DNA of 64,000 nt from Brachycybe producta (Eukaryota; Arthropoda; Diplopoda; Playtdesmida; Andrognathidae), in contig JAUPFP010000150.1 in assembly GCA_036925085.1 (NCBI GenBank), forward strand, positions 62,001 to 126,000. The letters are read 5' to 3'. Below are positions 12,200 through 31,516 of this stretch, piece after piece. Numbering within the stretch: the first letter of the stretch is position 1; every line of letters starts with the position of its first letter. The notes under the pieces are model-generated. The model worked only from the letters and a program-made list of their open reading frames with translations. It did no database searches and was not told where the DNA came from. Made by a program: the position numbers and the translations under genes.

Positions 12200-12890
12200 T
12201 ATTGTTCTGAACAGAAACTTTTAACAAAAATTACTCCAAAATTAAATCAAAGTTTAAAATGTAATTTATATATTAAAACTTTTTTTTATATATAATTTCC
12301 CTAATAGATGTAGCAGAAAAGGAGCCTAAAATAGGAATCCTTCCGCGTTATAGTCTGTACCAGTTGCCGACGCAAATGGAACCGAAATGGTGTGTATTAC
12401 AAAAGGGACTAAAAGCCCTTTAAAAACTCAAAGTAAAAAAAAGGAAACTGCATGTTGTAGATAATGTTGTGATAATGCCAATTGGTGTAAATGGAATACA
12501 TTTAAATTTAAGTCTATTTTTCTTAAATTCTTAATAATATTAAGAAAATCGCTTCAAAATATCATAAGAAATGTTTTTTTTTGTTTAAAACGAAATGAAC
12601 GAAACGGAATAAGAGATTTTATTATTATGTGTATATTGTCCGTATGACTTTACGCGGATCTATTGTATAAAATAAACAATAGAAGGAATGAGTAGAGGTA
12701 ACAGAGGCTGGCATAAATTATATTAAAATGACTGTCATGATGAAATGGTGGTCAATTCATTATATAGAAAAAAAAATTATGTCTGATTTGTGACAGTGGA
12801 TCCTGAAAAATAAGAAAAACAAAACTGATCCAAACGTTTCACAGATTTCAGTATACATGTGTGTCATTACTGATATAGTCTACGTGTCCT
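12200..12890. other. Noncoding stretch
   Basis: AT-rich DNA with several homopolymer runs. No recognisable gene, element or long repeat was seen. Confidence 0.4.
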
Positions 12891-13050
12891 CATTACAATT
12901 ACAATTACAATTAGTACTCTGCTAGCAGCCAAATAATCAGCAGTCAGTCCTCAGGCTCAAAGAACTAAACATTTAACTTACAAAGACACAGAGCTGTATT
13001 TAACTTTGTAGGGAATGCCCTACCCCATATTACCCAATTTCATATTTAAA
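12891..13050 (-). mobile_element. LINE 3'-tail fragment, inverted relative to the first copy
   Basis: The reverse complement ends TTTGGCTGCTAGCAGAGTACTAATTG plus further TAATTG units, matching the tail of the LINE at 3907-3950 (TTTGGCTGCTTGCAGAGTAC, then the same units). Homology is clear for about 50 bp before the tail and weaker beyond. This is a heavily 5'-truncated copy of the same family. Confidence 0.75.
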
Positions 13051-14573
13051 TATATTCTACAATAGACCATATATATATTTCAAATAAATTATACCCGTCA
13101 TTCATTTGAGCCCTTTAATGAAAATCGTTTGCAAAAGCAAAAGAAATTTCGCTGTAGGACCCATTGTTATTATTTGTTTAATCCATTTTATTATTTATTG
13201 TTACTATATTAAAATTAGAAATTAATTTGCGTTCTACTGATAGTATAATATGAGGCTGCCCCTTACCTGCAATTAAAATAGGTTGCGATTTCACATTTCA
13301 ATTGCTTACAGTTAAAAAAGATATCTGTTAAAATTTAACTAACTAACTTGTATATAGATAATAGTTAAAGATAGGCTACTAATAATATTTATTATACTGT
13401 CTATAGCCCCCGCCCGAAGAACCCTAAGGACACAGAAATCGAAGTTTATTTGCCGAAAATCGCCTGAAATAATTGTGAAAGAAAGAATCAATAAAACGGT
13501 CCTAAATATTATATTAATAAGACATCACCAAATAGACTATTTAGAAAGTGAATATTTTATCTGTCAAAATGGAATTCACGACATTCTTTTATTTCCAAAT
13601 AAAGGAAACGATTTTAATTGTAGATTGATGGCAAACAAGGCTAACACGGGAACATTGCAGGAAAGCCATCGGCCACCATCGGAACAACGTTTTAACTACA
13701 GTGGGGCCATACTAGGAGACTTCATGTACTTAACCAGTGGTTAACAATACGCTTTTTTTTGCATTATGAGGAGGAGGAGGAGGAGGAGGAAGCGGAGGAG
13801 CTCAAAGGACATTCTCTCCCTAATTTCAGGCAAGAAATAAGTCAAAGTTTCGTTTTATATTTGAACTTCGAAGGGTTTCATTTCTGTCATTCGAAATAAG
13901 ACCATTAGATGTAATTATATATTAAAAGAATCGAAGATTATTAATTAACGAAGTCTTAACTGAATCATTGCAGTATTACTGTATTCACATGCGGTTCATT
14001 CTAATTTAATATATAGGAACCGGTCAACACAGATTTATACTTTCTAAACTAATGTGCCCATAATATATTTCGACGTATAAGACACCTAGGCCTACATAGA
14101 CCTGTAGAGCCTTAATCTAATTATGCAGATCTATGTGTCTATAATATGCAATTCGAGCCCATCTAGGCTCACATCTGCACGCAGAAACATCATTTTCGTA
14201 CAGAAAACGCGGTCCTTCTTATGATACGCGTCTCGTACGCAAAAAAATGACGGCACCTGCCATCACGACTGAAACTGCATATGCACGAAGAGCAAAAGGC
14301 ATCTTCCTCCGTGTTTCAAGCCCATTTCGTTGTATAGGACCAACACGCAGTGCCCTGATGCCCTAATACAGAACACAAGTTGAAATTGCAATGACTCTCA
14401 ATTTCGGTATAAACAACATATCGATAACATGTGAGTGAAAGAGTAAGATGGGCCAATAATTCACCACCCCAAATATATATTTAGCATAATTAGTAATTAA
14501 ATAATTAACATCGCAGTAGAACCTACTATAATACAGTAGCAAAATCGCATCCAAGCGGAACCGTACCTATACA
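13051..14573. other. Noncoding stretch
   Basis: Contains a GGA-rich run at 13770-13790 and a CpG-richer patch at about 14160-14350. An 89-codon open frame at 13475-13744 starts MKERINKTVLNIILIRHHQI and has no family resemblance I can name. It is most likely chance. Confidence 0.4.
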
Positions 14574-14998
14574 GGGTGTCTCAGAATCAACGCCTTCTGT
14601 CTGAATTATCAAAATAATGTATATTTGGGTCTATTGTTTAAAACTCATTATCTTAGAAATAATAAACATAAAGAATACACATTTGAAAAACTTAACTTAG
14701 TTAGTTGTTAAAAACATATCAAAATGTAGTTAGATCTATATAAATTAGTAGAAAATTAAAAAGGTATTCATTTATCAAACTATTTGTAAAAAGCAAAAAT
14801 TAAAAAAAAAACTATCGTTTGTTTAAAAAAAAATCACAATTTAAAGCAGAAGTTTTTGTTAAAATCAATACCTTTTTTAAAAAAAATTCATTACAAATTT
14901 GCTTCGTTTTTTTTGCATTTTGATATGTCGCTAAAAAATCAACCAATGTTATATAATTTCTAAGATATTTTACGGTAAATCTGGGCCACACTCTAATA
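14574..14998. mobile_element. Foldback element with CAGGGTGTCTC-type end
   Basis: The left end ACAGGGTGTCTCAGAATCAA resembles termini of some mariner-type elements. The two halves are imperfect reverse complements: CTTAGAAATAATAAAC pairs with the region ATAATTTCTAAGATAT, and ACATATCAAAATG pairs with CATTTTGATATGT. The right terminus is degraded. No coding sequence. Confidence 0.5.
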
Positions 14999-15049
14999 AC
15001 ATAATTATGTAGATCTAACTTTTAAAATATATATAATAATAATATTAAG

Positions 15050-20438
<5,389 letters not shown>

Positions 20439-20515
20439 AAGAGAAACTAGAAAGAAAAAACTTATACAAATATAACTCCAAAAAAAGAAATCATTGTGTA
20501 CCTTCTAGTTTTTAA
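20439..20515. repeat. CTAGTTTCTAAAACAC-family repeat, short copy
   Basis: About 77 bp bounded by AAGAGAAACTAGAA on the left and TTCTAGTTTTTAAATC on the right. Its ends are inverted and resemble the longer copies at 37463 and 50924, although it is degraded. Confidence 0.45.
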
Positions 20516-23152
20516 ATCGAAAATTAATAACCGAGCTTATCAACTCCCCTAAATGTGATAAAGTGAAAATCGAACATGAAACTCATTTATAAATGAGATT
20601 ATTCATTCATTCAAACAATATGTTTCTAAATGAAACAAAGTTTACTCTATAATTATTATTATTATTATTATTATAGGAGGGGGGGGGGGAGTTTAAAATT
20701 CAAGATTTAGTGAAATTGACTTGTCATCATTCAGTGATAATTGTTTGAAACCAAAGAGGATTATTGAAGAACTATTGAAGACCGTGGAAGCTCAAGTGTA
20801 ATAAGGCGGAAGAAGCCCCCGGGGAGGGGAATTGCAGGGTTTTGTGTACCCCAGGATTACCCCCCCCCCCACCCAGCCCATCGCCCTCTCCGATATCACC
20901 CCATCATGCATCATCGTCAGTGCATTTTAGATAGGAAATTCGATTTCTTATTGTGTGTCCCCCTCCCCCCGTTTTCACTGGCATGGTCTTCCCCCATGCC
21001 ACCCCAGAAACCCACACACTACACTAGGGATAGGACTCGAGAACCCTCAAGTTCCCACACGGACTGGCCTCTATAAGTGAATTTGATAGTTGATACAACA
21101 CACAAGACAAATTGATTCCTAGATTAACAAATGAATAGAGAGAAGAAAGAAAAAAACTTAATCGGTTCATTAATGAGGTGAAAAGAGAGGAGGAGATTTG
21201 AGAAAATACACATATTAGGGGAGGGGGGGTGGCCTAAAGGAGAAATCTAGGGTAGGTTGGGGTGACCACGAGCCCAGATCCACATTTGTAGTAAAGGGGG
21301 ATAATTACTGTACGTACGTACCTTTGAAAGGACGACAAACAAGCAGCCGACACTCTCTAGAATATGTCATTTCTAATCTACGTACCCCATATTTAGTATT
21401 ACATTTCCAAAGTGGTGGACGACGAAACCATTTTTTTAGATTTGAAACAAGATATTTGTGATCTAAAATGCAAAAATGAAAAAAAAAAATAACCAATTAT
21501 GAAACGAAACTCTACACAACGATCCCTGGAAAGGGAATTTACAATTGCTAACTATAAATGATTTGCTTCTTGTCAATTCTAAATGATGATGATGATGACG
21601 ATGACCATAATAAGAAAGAAATAATGGACCTGATGAGGCTAATGGTCATCCAACCATCTGTACGCGCGCACATACACACACACGCAACGCAACGCATTCG
21701 AATCCAATTTATCAACAAAAAAGGGTACAAAACAGTGAGATTTGTCACATACTGTCTATAATACAATAGTAACATGATGAAGACATTGACACTTGTAACT
21801 AAATGGTACAGTACCGGTTATTGAGTCCGGACCCTCTCTGTACCCGGTCGTTTCCCTCCCCTGCTTCTATTTTAAAGTAATGGAGGTGGGGGGGGGGGTC
21901 AGATCGAGACACATACGGCGATAAATTCAGCCTATTGTGAAAAACACTATGTCAATGTTGAAAAGAGCGCGACACGTGTCACCACCACGAGTGCCCCATT
22001 CAAGGGGTCAAAAGTTAAGCGAAACAAAAAATCAGAACTAATGGAGATTTTGACAGAAATTACAACAATTGGAAGTACATTAAAAAAAATAAAGGCAGAA
22101 TTATTATTGACTTCACGACGACGACAACGAATAATCAATAGAACACAACTGTCATTAATGAGTTATTCAAACAATTTGACGCCTCTTTTGTAGGTGGCCG
22201 GCGGCAAAACCCATTTGGGGGAAAGAGAGAAAAAAAAAACACCCTGGGAAACTGTAGCTCAGTCAGTGGAAGATATTCTTATCAACCAATACTCAATTAT
22301 GATGAATGAATGACAATTGGAGGAAAATTCAAAACTGAACATTTCAACTAATTCTGAAATCTGAATTCTATTTTAATAATTGTTTTACACAAATATTTCA
22401 GAAATACAAATGTTCGGGGTTTTTTTTTCTATAATCATTTTGAGAAAATATTTTTTACAAAATTTTCTCCACAAAATCAGACATGTGAATCAAAATAGGA
22501 AACAAATAACAAAATGCTAAAAATCACAAACTTTATTTAATAAGCCTAAAATTGGTCGAATGAAGAAGCAAAAAATTCTTCATGCATTGAAATAATTTTG
22601 CATTAATTCGAAATCTTAAATGTATTTTTGTTTTAAAAGAATCCCTATTGTCATCCACCCACCCACCCAACTACCTATAAGAAAAACCTTCCTAAAAAAG
22701 TTGAACAAGGTAAAGAAAGGGGTGGGGGGGGGCCGCGGTAATATGGACATGAACCGAGAACAATGTATATTTTTCCGTGATAACAATTAGGTGAAAATTC
22801 AAGAACACGCGAACGAATTTACAATGCATTGAATTAAACAAGGGAAGAAGAAGAAGAAAAAAATTCAGAAACGAAAAATATATTTTAAAAAAATGCATTT
22901 TTCATTTTATCAAGTTGAAAAATCTGAAAAAAATGCCCACCCTTTACTTATATAGATTATTATTACTAGAAAAAAATAGATAAAAACAAATTTCAATGGA
23001 GTTTCGAATCTTAAAAAAAGAGGGAACTTTTTACCAAATTAAAAAAGTGTTGGTGGAATGGAATGCGCATTGAGTGAAACTGATTCAATGTACAAATAAC
23101 ACATAAGAAAATGTATTGGGGTGGAGGATTGCGGGGGGGGGGGGGGAGGGGG

Positions 23153-23240
<88 letters not shown>

Positions 23241-26200
23241 AAAAGCCCCCCCCCTCCCCTCCCCTCCCCTCTCCGTTCTGCATCACACTTTCAAGCGTTG
23301 AAAATAAAATAATTGACTTCGAAAAATTGCGTGAACTTCCACCAAGGAGAAGGAGAAGAAAATTAAATACGTGACATGCACCTTTGAACAACACAACCGA
23401 AAAAGGCAACAGCAAGTAATAATGAACGGCACACGCGCCTTTGACACAATCGATAATTCCTCCCCAAAAAAAATCTTTCTTCAAGAAATTACTGGACCTG
23501 TGAAAAGCGCGAAGAACAAATACAATTAAACTAAGAAGAAGAAGAAAAAAAAACGATTTTAACCTAACCCAACCCTTAATAATTGTATTGAAGAGAAATC
23601 TAACTTTTATCAGATTATCTCTCATTTAAGAACGAAAAATTCACATTCAATGCAAAACTATAGACTAGACAATAAATATTGTGCAAACTGAAACATAATT
23701 CAACACATACAATATATGAATTATATGTATAAGATATGTATGTCCATTTCCCGTTTTGCATCTGAGGCCAATCTATGTGCATTCCGTGAAAATGGACAAT
23801 TACACCAAATGGATGCGGCGACATATTATATAATATTTCTCTAAAAGAACCTCCCTAGAATGCATCTTTTTTTTTTTTTCATTTCAGCAAATATTTCTTC
23901 TATTGCATTCATATTCCAAACATTGTATTGTGTTTTGTGGTTTCACACTCTTAAATATACAATGAAGGTACCAATTGCAACAGGTAAATAGCAAATAAAT
24001 GTATAAAACCAATACTGGAAATTCTGCAAACAAAATGGGGAACTTGAGTTGTATAAAGTGGTATACGCTGAAGCATGACAGGTGCAAGATAATTAGCAAC
24101 TTTCAGGGTATTTTATTTACTGGTCACACGTCTGATGCTATTTGTTCAAATTACACTATTAGGCCTATTACTAGGATTACTAGGAAGTAATCCGAATGCA
24201 AAGTGACGAGGTGCCTGCCTGCCTGCCACCTCTGATCCCAACCTTCGTTATAATTTCTCAAATGATATAATTTACTATTTTCTAATTATTATTGCAAATT
24301 GGAGAGGATAACATCAAATGATAACATCATGATAACATCATTCTAAAGTGACTCAATGTTAGATTCATTAAACATTAAGTCAAATTGGTCAGTGTTGACA
24401 TTTTGGATTTTAAAAATAATTTGCTCCCATCTTCTAGACATCAAACAAAACAGACCCCATTTCTGGTACAAAAGACTCAAAGAGAAAATCAATAAAGGAT
24501 TCTGGACTATGTCGAATGAATGTATACGAATAAATAGTACACATTGCATTTTATTACAGCTTTAATCCCCCAACCATTCTAAAACTAGAAATCAGACATG
24601 TTGGAATTGGTTCAAATGGGAATTCTTCTATTATAAGTTCAATGTGTGATTGTGTGTATGGCGGCGCATCCGATTTTTCTACTTTGCAAAAAAAAAAAGT
24701 GAAATTTTGGCAAATGAATGAGATAAGAGAGAGAGAGAGAGATGAATGGGTTGGTTGTGACATCATTAAGGAACAAACACACAAAAGTTAATTTTGTATA
24801 GTATAATATATCTATAGGAAGACATCATCATCATTTCGTGTAATGTGTATTGCGCTCTATAATTACGATACATATCGATAAAGGGCGGAGACACAGTTTC
24901 AAAAAAAAAAAAAAGAAGGAAGACAGAAAAAAAGAGAAAATCTTCTGCTCTGTTTGACTTTCATGAAATTTCATTCCAGAAAAAAAAAACCATCTTTTCA
25001 TCCTATGTTACTATAGACTCCTAGAAAGGTCGTCATAGAAACCGAACGGCTCCAAACCTAAATAAGGGGCCACATTTGGATTTATTATTCACTTTTCCAT
25101 TTGATTCAAAATTACAACCAAATTTATAAAATACAAATTAAAGTATTAATTAAAACAACGCAGCTAAGTAGAAATCAAATATAATCGCTGAACAACATTC
25201 TTACAAGTTGTTATCAATCTGCATTTATTAATTATTAAGAAGTTAACTTGAAAAGAGAATGACATTTAAATATAATTCATTGTACAATTATGAAGCGTAA
25301 AAAGGCTCGAAAGGAGCCAATATCATTGACAAATAAGACTATCCCTGAGATAAGACTACTTTTATTAATAATTATTAATATTATTATTCTAAAGTAGAAA
25401 CATTGCATCATTTATTTATTGTTACCTTGAAATAATGTACAAATTATTACAAGATAACACATTATAGGCCTATATAGGTGAAATGTTTATTTCAGAGTTT
25501 ATTGATTAAGTCAGAGATGATTGCAATAAAAACAGGTGAAAAAAATAGTATTGTCACCGCCATCGCAGTGCACCCTGGGAGATCCCGATCGGGAAGTTAC
25601 TGACTGACTGAAACAGTTGGAGAACCCGACGAAAATTGCAAAACTCATAAAAGACTGCAACCTCCCTAAACAAAAAAAAAAAGAGAACCCTGCCGTGCTT
25701 TTGACTTAGTACGCAACTGCCATTAGACAGACAAGTAGAGACTGTCAATTGTACCGGAAAACACCACGGGTACCCCACCAATAGAGTAGGCCTAACTCAC
25801 ATGACATCCACCTGATGATGAGAAACACAGGTGTGACACGTGACACACTAAAAATGAAATTGGATTGAGCATCATCTATCTTATCAGAAAGAAAAACCAT
25901 CATCATCATCATCATAAGACTGTATTATAATATGATTCAATTCAATTTCATCATAAAACTTCGATTCCTCATAAAATAAAAATAAAATTAAGATTATTTT
26001 ATGTTTTATGTACCAACAACTAACACATTATTATTCAACAGATGATGAATCATTTTAATGTTTTTAATATATATTATAACTATTAATAATTATTAATAAT
26101 TAATAATTAATAATAATAATAGTACAAAAGTTACAAGCCAAACAAATTAGGAAATAAAACTTTATATCTTCCAACTGCTGTCGTTTTTATTTTTCAATGC

Positions 26201-26274
26201 AAGGGTTTCCGGTCAATTAGGACGAGAATAATTGGTTCCAAATAAGCGGCTGTCCCAAAATAAGTCGTTTTTTA
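20516..26274. other. Noncoding stretch
   Basis: Contains poly-G near 20680-20689, poly-C near 20860-20870, poly-G near 21888-21898 and the G-AT-C composite at 23131-23271. A three-unit GATAACATCA repeat lies near 24308-24340, with a short GA run near 24725. No gene was recognised. The apparent 204-codon frame at 23011-23625 runs through the AT repeat. Confidence 0.45.
23131..23271. repeat. Poly-G / (AT)n / poly-C composite
   Basis: A 14-base G run with a further AGGGGG (23133-23152) is followed by about 83 bp of AT dinucleotide (23154-23236) and then a C-rich tract of CCCCT units (23246-23271). The G and C flanks are complementary and the AT core is self-complementary, so the whole block could form one long hairpin. 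Confidence 0.9.
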
Positions 26275-26385
26275 AATGTGAGTTTTAAAATGATCCAACT
26301 TTAAGTTGATGATATTTTTTAAATTTTTGTCTATAAACATGAAAATAGCTCTACCTTTCTAGTTTTTAAAACACTTTCTCTTCGT
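26275..26385. repeat. CTAGTTTCTAAAACAC-family repeat, partial copy
   Basis: Contains ATGATCCAACTTTAAGTTGA and ends CCTTTCTAGTTTTTAAAACACTTTC, which matches the right half of the copies at 36357-36473 and 50924-51240. The left end was not found. Confidence 0.6.
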
Positions 26386-29300
26386 TTTGCTCTTCTCAAA
26401 AGTCGTACGTCTCTTAACCATTATACAATAGCAAGTATAGTTTAACTACAAACTTTGTGTGGAAGTTTCATTAGAAATCATAAGGCCCGTTAATGCAGTA
26501 TATTTCCGAACTCATCTTTTTTCTATTCAGTGATGATGATGATGATGATGATCATCATTATCCACTATATGGGGGAAATGTCCATTGGAATATATGTATG
26601 CGATATTTGTCACTCTGTTGGAACCTATATTGTGATTTTTAGCCAGGCGACATTAATTTTAATCCAAACATTGTTCCTTTTTTCCCCCAAAATGTTAAAA
26701 CTCTATGGTATTTCGTTTTCATCGTTCTACATGAAAATACCTCCTACATGGGAAAAGTAGTAATTGTCAAATGGACAATAATAAGTGTGAACAACGATTG
26801 ATTTATTGGTTTGCCAACTCAATAGAGTGAAGACAACCGTGGACTCCATTACCTTTTTCTCCATAAATATTTGTCTTGCTTTTGTTGAGGCGTTTTTTTT
26901 AGAAACACTTTTTTTTCCAATTAAGGTTCAAACTGTACAAAGATTGAAATGCGTTTTTCCAGAAAAAAAGTGCCATTTTTTATTAGGTTTTTTCCTTCTC
27001 CAACTAAAAGTGGCCATCATGTCTACCTGAAGATCTTTTAAACCTGACCTCCCATTGAGGTTCAGCTCTTATTCTCCCTCTTTTACTTTATTAAAAAAGA
27101 GTATATACTCGGTTGGAAACAAGATTGGAACTATCCCCTTCCTCCCAAACCCCATAAACATGTAGTTCCCGGTGGCAAAGGGGGACCTTGATAATATCCC
27201 CCCTAAAAAAACACCTTGTGGTTTATGTATATAAACCGTTTCTTGTCCCATTTTTCAGGTGACGAAGTTCCCTCTCCACATTCTACTGGAATCGATCTAC
27301 CTGAATTTGTACCTGAATTTGTATGATCCAAGTATGTGAAGAGATAAGATTGGCCAGTCAGTGCAGAGTGCTGAATAAATTTTATGACTCTTGAAAAGGT
27401 GGAAAACTAGTTTAACCTCACAGCCAAAACGATTACAAGGTAGCAAAATGCTCACTCAGCTTTGTTTAAGTGATCAACTACAAATAACTGCCGCCGCCTG
27501 CTTCTAATTTCCAAAGGTACACAATTTTTTTTACCACCTCCACCACATTGTCTCATTATATGGAATGTTGTCCGTTCTCTCCTCCTTACAACCACCCAGG
27601 TAACCTTCTCTCTCCCCCCCCCCCCCTTACTCAACATATATTTCATCGAAACACAATTCATTTTGTCTAATTACTCACAAAAAAGACCTCACCAAAAACT
27701 CATTCAAACAACGTGGTACTCTCATCCCCTCCCCCACGGCTTACCTCCATGACTTACCCCTCTCTCTCTCTCTCTCATGTTCGGTACCATAGAATAAAAA
27801 AACACAAGGCCATTGTGGCAAACACCTTAATTAATTTTCTCTTTCAAGCTGTGCCGAATTTTACCGGAAAAAGTAAAAAAAAGACAAGTTTCGTTTACTG
27901 CGAAGATGCCCTACTTGTGTGTCGCCCCGATTGCCACACACCTGAAATAACCTTAACCTCTTATGTGTTTCCATCACAACTTTTACTTATTTTGTTGGAA
28001 ATTACTGAAGACCCAAAAAAAAAAGCACGTGGGGCTTACACATCATCTCGTTGGGAACAACACACCCCCACATCGGTGGTCACACCCAGACCCATGGGTA
28101 ATATATACATAAATTACGATTGGATTGCACGGAAAAATGCATTCTGGGATGCAAACCCCAATTTGGAGTTTTTCTCTTTTAAAAAACATTCACGTGGTTA
28201 GTTTTCAAAAGAAAACTCAGCGAATGACATTTTCTTAGAAATATTCTAGGAAGACCATAAATTTCTTGTGGTCTATTGCCCTTTACAGTGACCGGCGACC
28301 GGCAACCACCTGATACGTTTCAAGTTTAAGATTAGTCAACGACCACCACAAGCTTACCTCTTGGTAAAATCCCATTTAATAATTGAGTCAAAAATATAAT
28401 AATGCTCACTATGGGCTAATAATGTAATAGTAGTATAGAAAAGATTAGTTTTTAATTTTCTGAGGAAACAAATTTTGTAAAATTGAACAAATTTAAAATT
28501 TAGTAAACGCCTTTTTTTCCACCAAAAGAAAAATCTGCCTGAAAGATGGGAATAAAACAAAAAACAAGCAGAGATCCTGGGATTTTGAAATTTCTTCAGT
28601 GTTTTTTTTTTCGTTGGTATTTTGGCCGTTTAGCCGTAAGCATCATATTTCTATTGTAGAAAACGTTGAAAAAGGATCTGAGAAATGTGGCTGCCAATTT
28701 GGTATATAGGCCTAACTACATATAGGCCTATATATGAAGTTACAAAATGATGATGATGATGATCGAGGGCCAAACATTTCATCATCTGAGTAGTTTTCCT
28801 CTTCTTCTTTTCTTTCGTCGAGGACTCGAGTGAGAAAGAGAGAACCTTCTTTTTCTCTCGCCCCCTGAAGGCAGACAGAAACGCGAAACAAGGTAAGCCC
28901 CCCCCCCAAAAAAAGTGCCTAAAGGGTTAAGTTGCCGTCTACGTGGCGCCTTGAAAACGCCTAAAAAGTGCAACGAATAGTATCCTCGGGGGCCACGGGA
29001 ATCGCTGCCCCTCTCCCTACCTTATTATATCCGTTCTCCCTCTTTTTTTCTCACCCCACCCACCTCACCTGAGTATATTATACGTCGATGTTTGACTTCA
29101 TGAAACAAAAAAACGTATTTGCTTTGATAAATGCCGACAACAAAATTTCCACAAGGTGCTCTCTCCCTCTCTTTCTATCTCTTGGTTTAAAAAAAAACAC
29201 CTTTTCTATACATTTTCTGAGTGTCCTTTTTTCATCCTTTTGAAATTTTGTATTTCTTGTTTGTAACCTGCGTTAGATGTGTCTTCGTAAGTTTTCACCT

Positions 29301-31516
29301 TCGGGTTCCTTAATAAAATATATGATTATTATTTCAATATGTGCAAAACAAAGTTTCATTCCGATTAGTAATTTCTTACCAAAAATTAAGCATAGGCCAA
29401 ATATAGATGCATATTATGTATGGAAATAAAGTTCAACAGATGTGACCAATGACCTCGTCAAATATCATGAATCTGTACAGGTCTGTGTTTTTATATTAGA
29501 TCAATGTTTTCCATTTGATTTTTATCAAGTTTAGGATGGAAATGATGACAGGTGTTTGATGACGACTCCTCTCCAGGAGCCATGTCACTTTTTAATCCCC
29601 CTCCCCCTCCATTCATACGAGGAAGAAGGTTAGGGGGAGGGAGAGAGAGAGAGAAAGAGAGGATATTACAACCACCAACTTAGATTATGTTTGGCCTTCA
29701 ATGATGCCACACCAACACCATGAAAATCCGTGGCCTAGACTCTTATTAGTATTTATATTATTATTTCTCTTCCAGTGCATAAAACATCATACATAGAGAG
29801 AGACCTATGAATGCATGCATTGCAAGCAAACGCACCCATACTATACTATGTCAGTAAAAATTATATAGAACTCTATGCGTGTAGAACAACATTGAGTGAT
29901 ACCCGCGCATCATGACATTGTCCATTACATAAAAGTAGAACCGTACAAAGTTCTACGTCTGTTTTAGCACGTCATCGTCCTCTCAATAGATAACCATTTA
30001 AATACACTGCATGACTTCGGGTACTTTACTTTTTTATACAAAAAAAATGGCTTATTTATTCTTAATAGTCATTTTTCGGCTGTACAGACCGATGGCCCAC
30101 CACCACCATAGTAAAAGAAGAAGGAAGGTAAATATTCAGAGAGAGACACCGTCATCGCCGCCGCCGCCGCCGCCAAATAACACCACCCTCATCACATCCG
30201 CTCTCTCCTCATTCGAAACTATAGACAGTGACTTCTAACCATACTTTAATGCGATTTAAGTGTAGTTCCTGCACTGAAAAAACAGGGATATATAGTGTAT
30301 TATGGGCAGCCGCCTGCTGAATTACTAATATAGTTTTCTGCGTTACAGTTAATAAAATATGTGGTTGTATTAACTAACATACACTAACTACACAGTTAAG
30401 ACTATAGCCATTTGCATAAAATTGTTGCTATCAGTTGAATTTGAATTTGAAAGGTCTGTTGCAGAGGGACAAAAGTCCAATTGCAGTCCAATTTGCAACG
30501 GGTCACGGGGTTGCAGCTGAAATAAAGGTATTGTTAGCCCGATTTTTAGACTCAAGTTGTCTCCAGAAACATTCATTCGTTCATTCATGGAAACAAGGGA
30601 AGAAGAAGAAGAAGAAGAGCGAAAGGAGAAGGAGCCCGTGATTTTTTTTTTAATCTGTTTGTTCCACCATTTCAAAGTAAACACACGTGGATTTCATTTG
30701 CAAACAAATTTAAAACCTAAAACAATCAATTTGGATGGCCCATCATAACACCCAACTCAGGAGGATTCACTTACACATTTCAGGAGCCTTAAAGTGTCAG
30801 GCAGTTAGGTTTATATTAATATATACCGTCAAAGTGAATACGAATTCTCACAAGAAAAGGAAGAAGAAGAAGAGGAATGAATCTCTAACCCTCCCTCCCC
30901 CGATCCCAGTTTTTCTTTTGAGCCACATTGTTGTTTGTTTGTTTGTTTGTTTGTTTGTTATGTGTTTTACCTTAGCAAACAAGAAAGTAGCAAAGTCATA
31001 AAGATTAAGGATGGATGTTAAAGAATTAACTTCATCTTTTTCTTTCTTCTTCTTCTTCTTCAGTGGTCATTACTCACGTTGACCCACCCCAATGGATGGG
31101 GGAGGAGTTTTCTTAAACAGCTGCAAAACAATTACAACCCCCATCTTTTTTTATGCACCTTTTTTTCTTTTAATCTAATAGAAACTTGACACATTATTAG
31201 TTTGGAATAATATATACGAGGCGTCTTTATTTTGTCTAATCTAAAATATACAATACTAGTAGTAGTTAACTAATCACTTTGTAGTCGCACATTGTAAACC
31301 AATAAACCACCCCCCCACACACACACACACACATTTTTCTACAATGTTTACGATAATGAGATCAAAATTCAAAACCCTGTGCAATGTCAGTACTACTGTA
31401 CAGTAGTTAGTTAATTGGTGTTGGACTAACTATAGTGGGTCGTAGTGGCAATTCACTTCAACTGAAAATTCTAACTGAAATTATGGAGAGAGAAAAAATT
31501 ACATCACTAATACCTG
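26386..31516. other. Noncoding stretch
   Basis: Contains (ATG)n at 26532-26551, poly-C near 27615-27627, a CCG run at 30158-30174, (TTTG)n at 30930-30957 and a CA run near 31316-31332. The 162-codon open frame at 27713-28201 has no known domain and a low-complexity start. No gene was recognised. Confidence 0.45.

Noticed and set aside
22255..22300. tRNA-like A-box (CTGTAGCTCAGTCAGTGG)
   Set aside because: It resembles a tRNA D-arm, but no anticodon stem, B-box (GGTTCGA) or acceptor pairing follows. At most it is a tRNA-derived SINE relic.
23011..23625. 204-codon minus-strand open frame
   Set aside because: Its centre is the translated AT microsatellite and poly-G/C flanks, so it is an artefact of repeats lacking stops.
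27713..28201. 162-codon open frame on the plus strand
   Set aside because: It begins in a TC-rich low-complexity tract and has no recognisable domain. Nothing suggests splicing or conservation.
30158..30174. CCG run inside an open frame (proline tract)
   Set aside because: A trinucleotide repeat in a 75-codon frame without a domain. This is not evidence for a gene.
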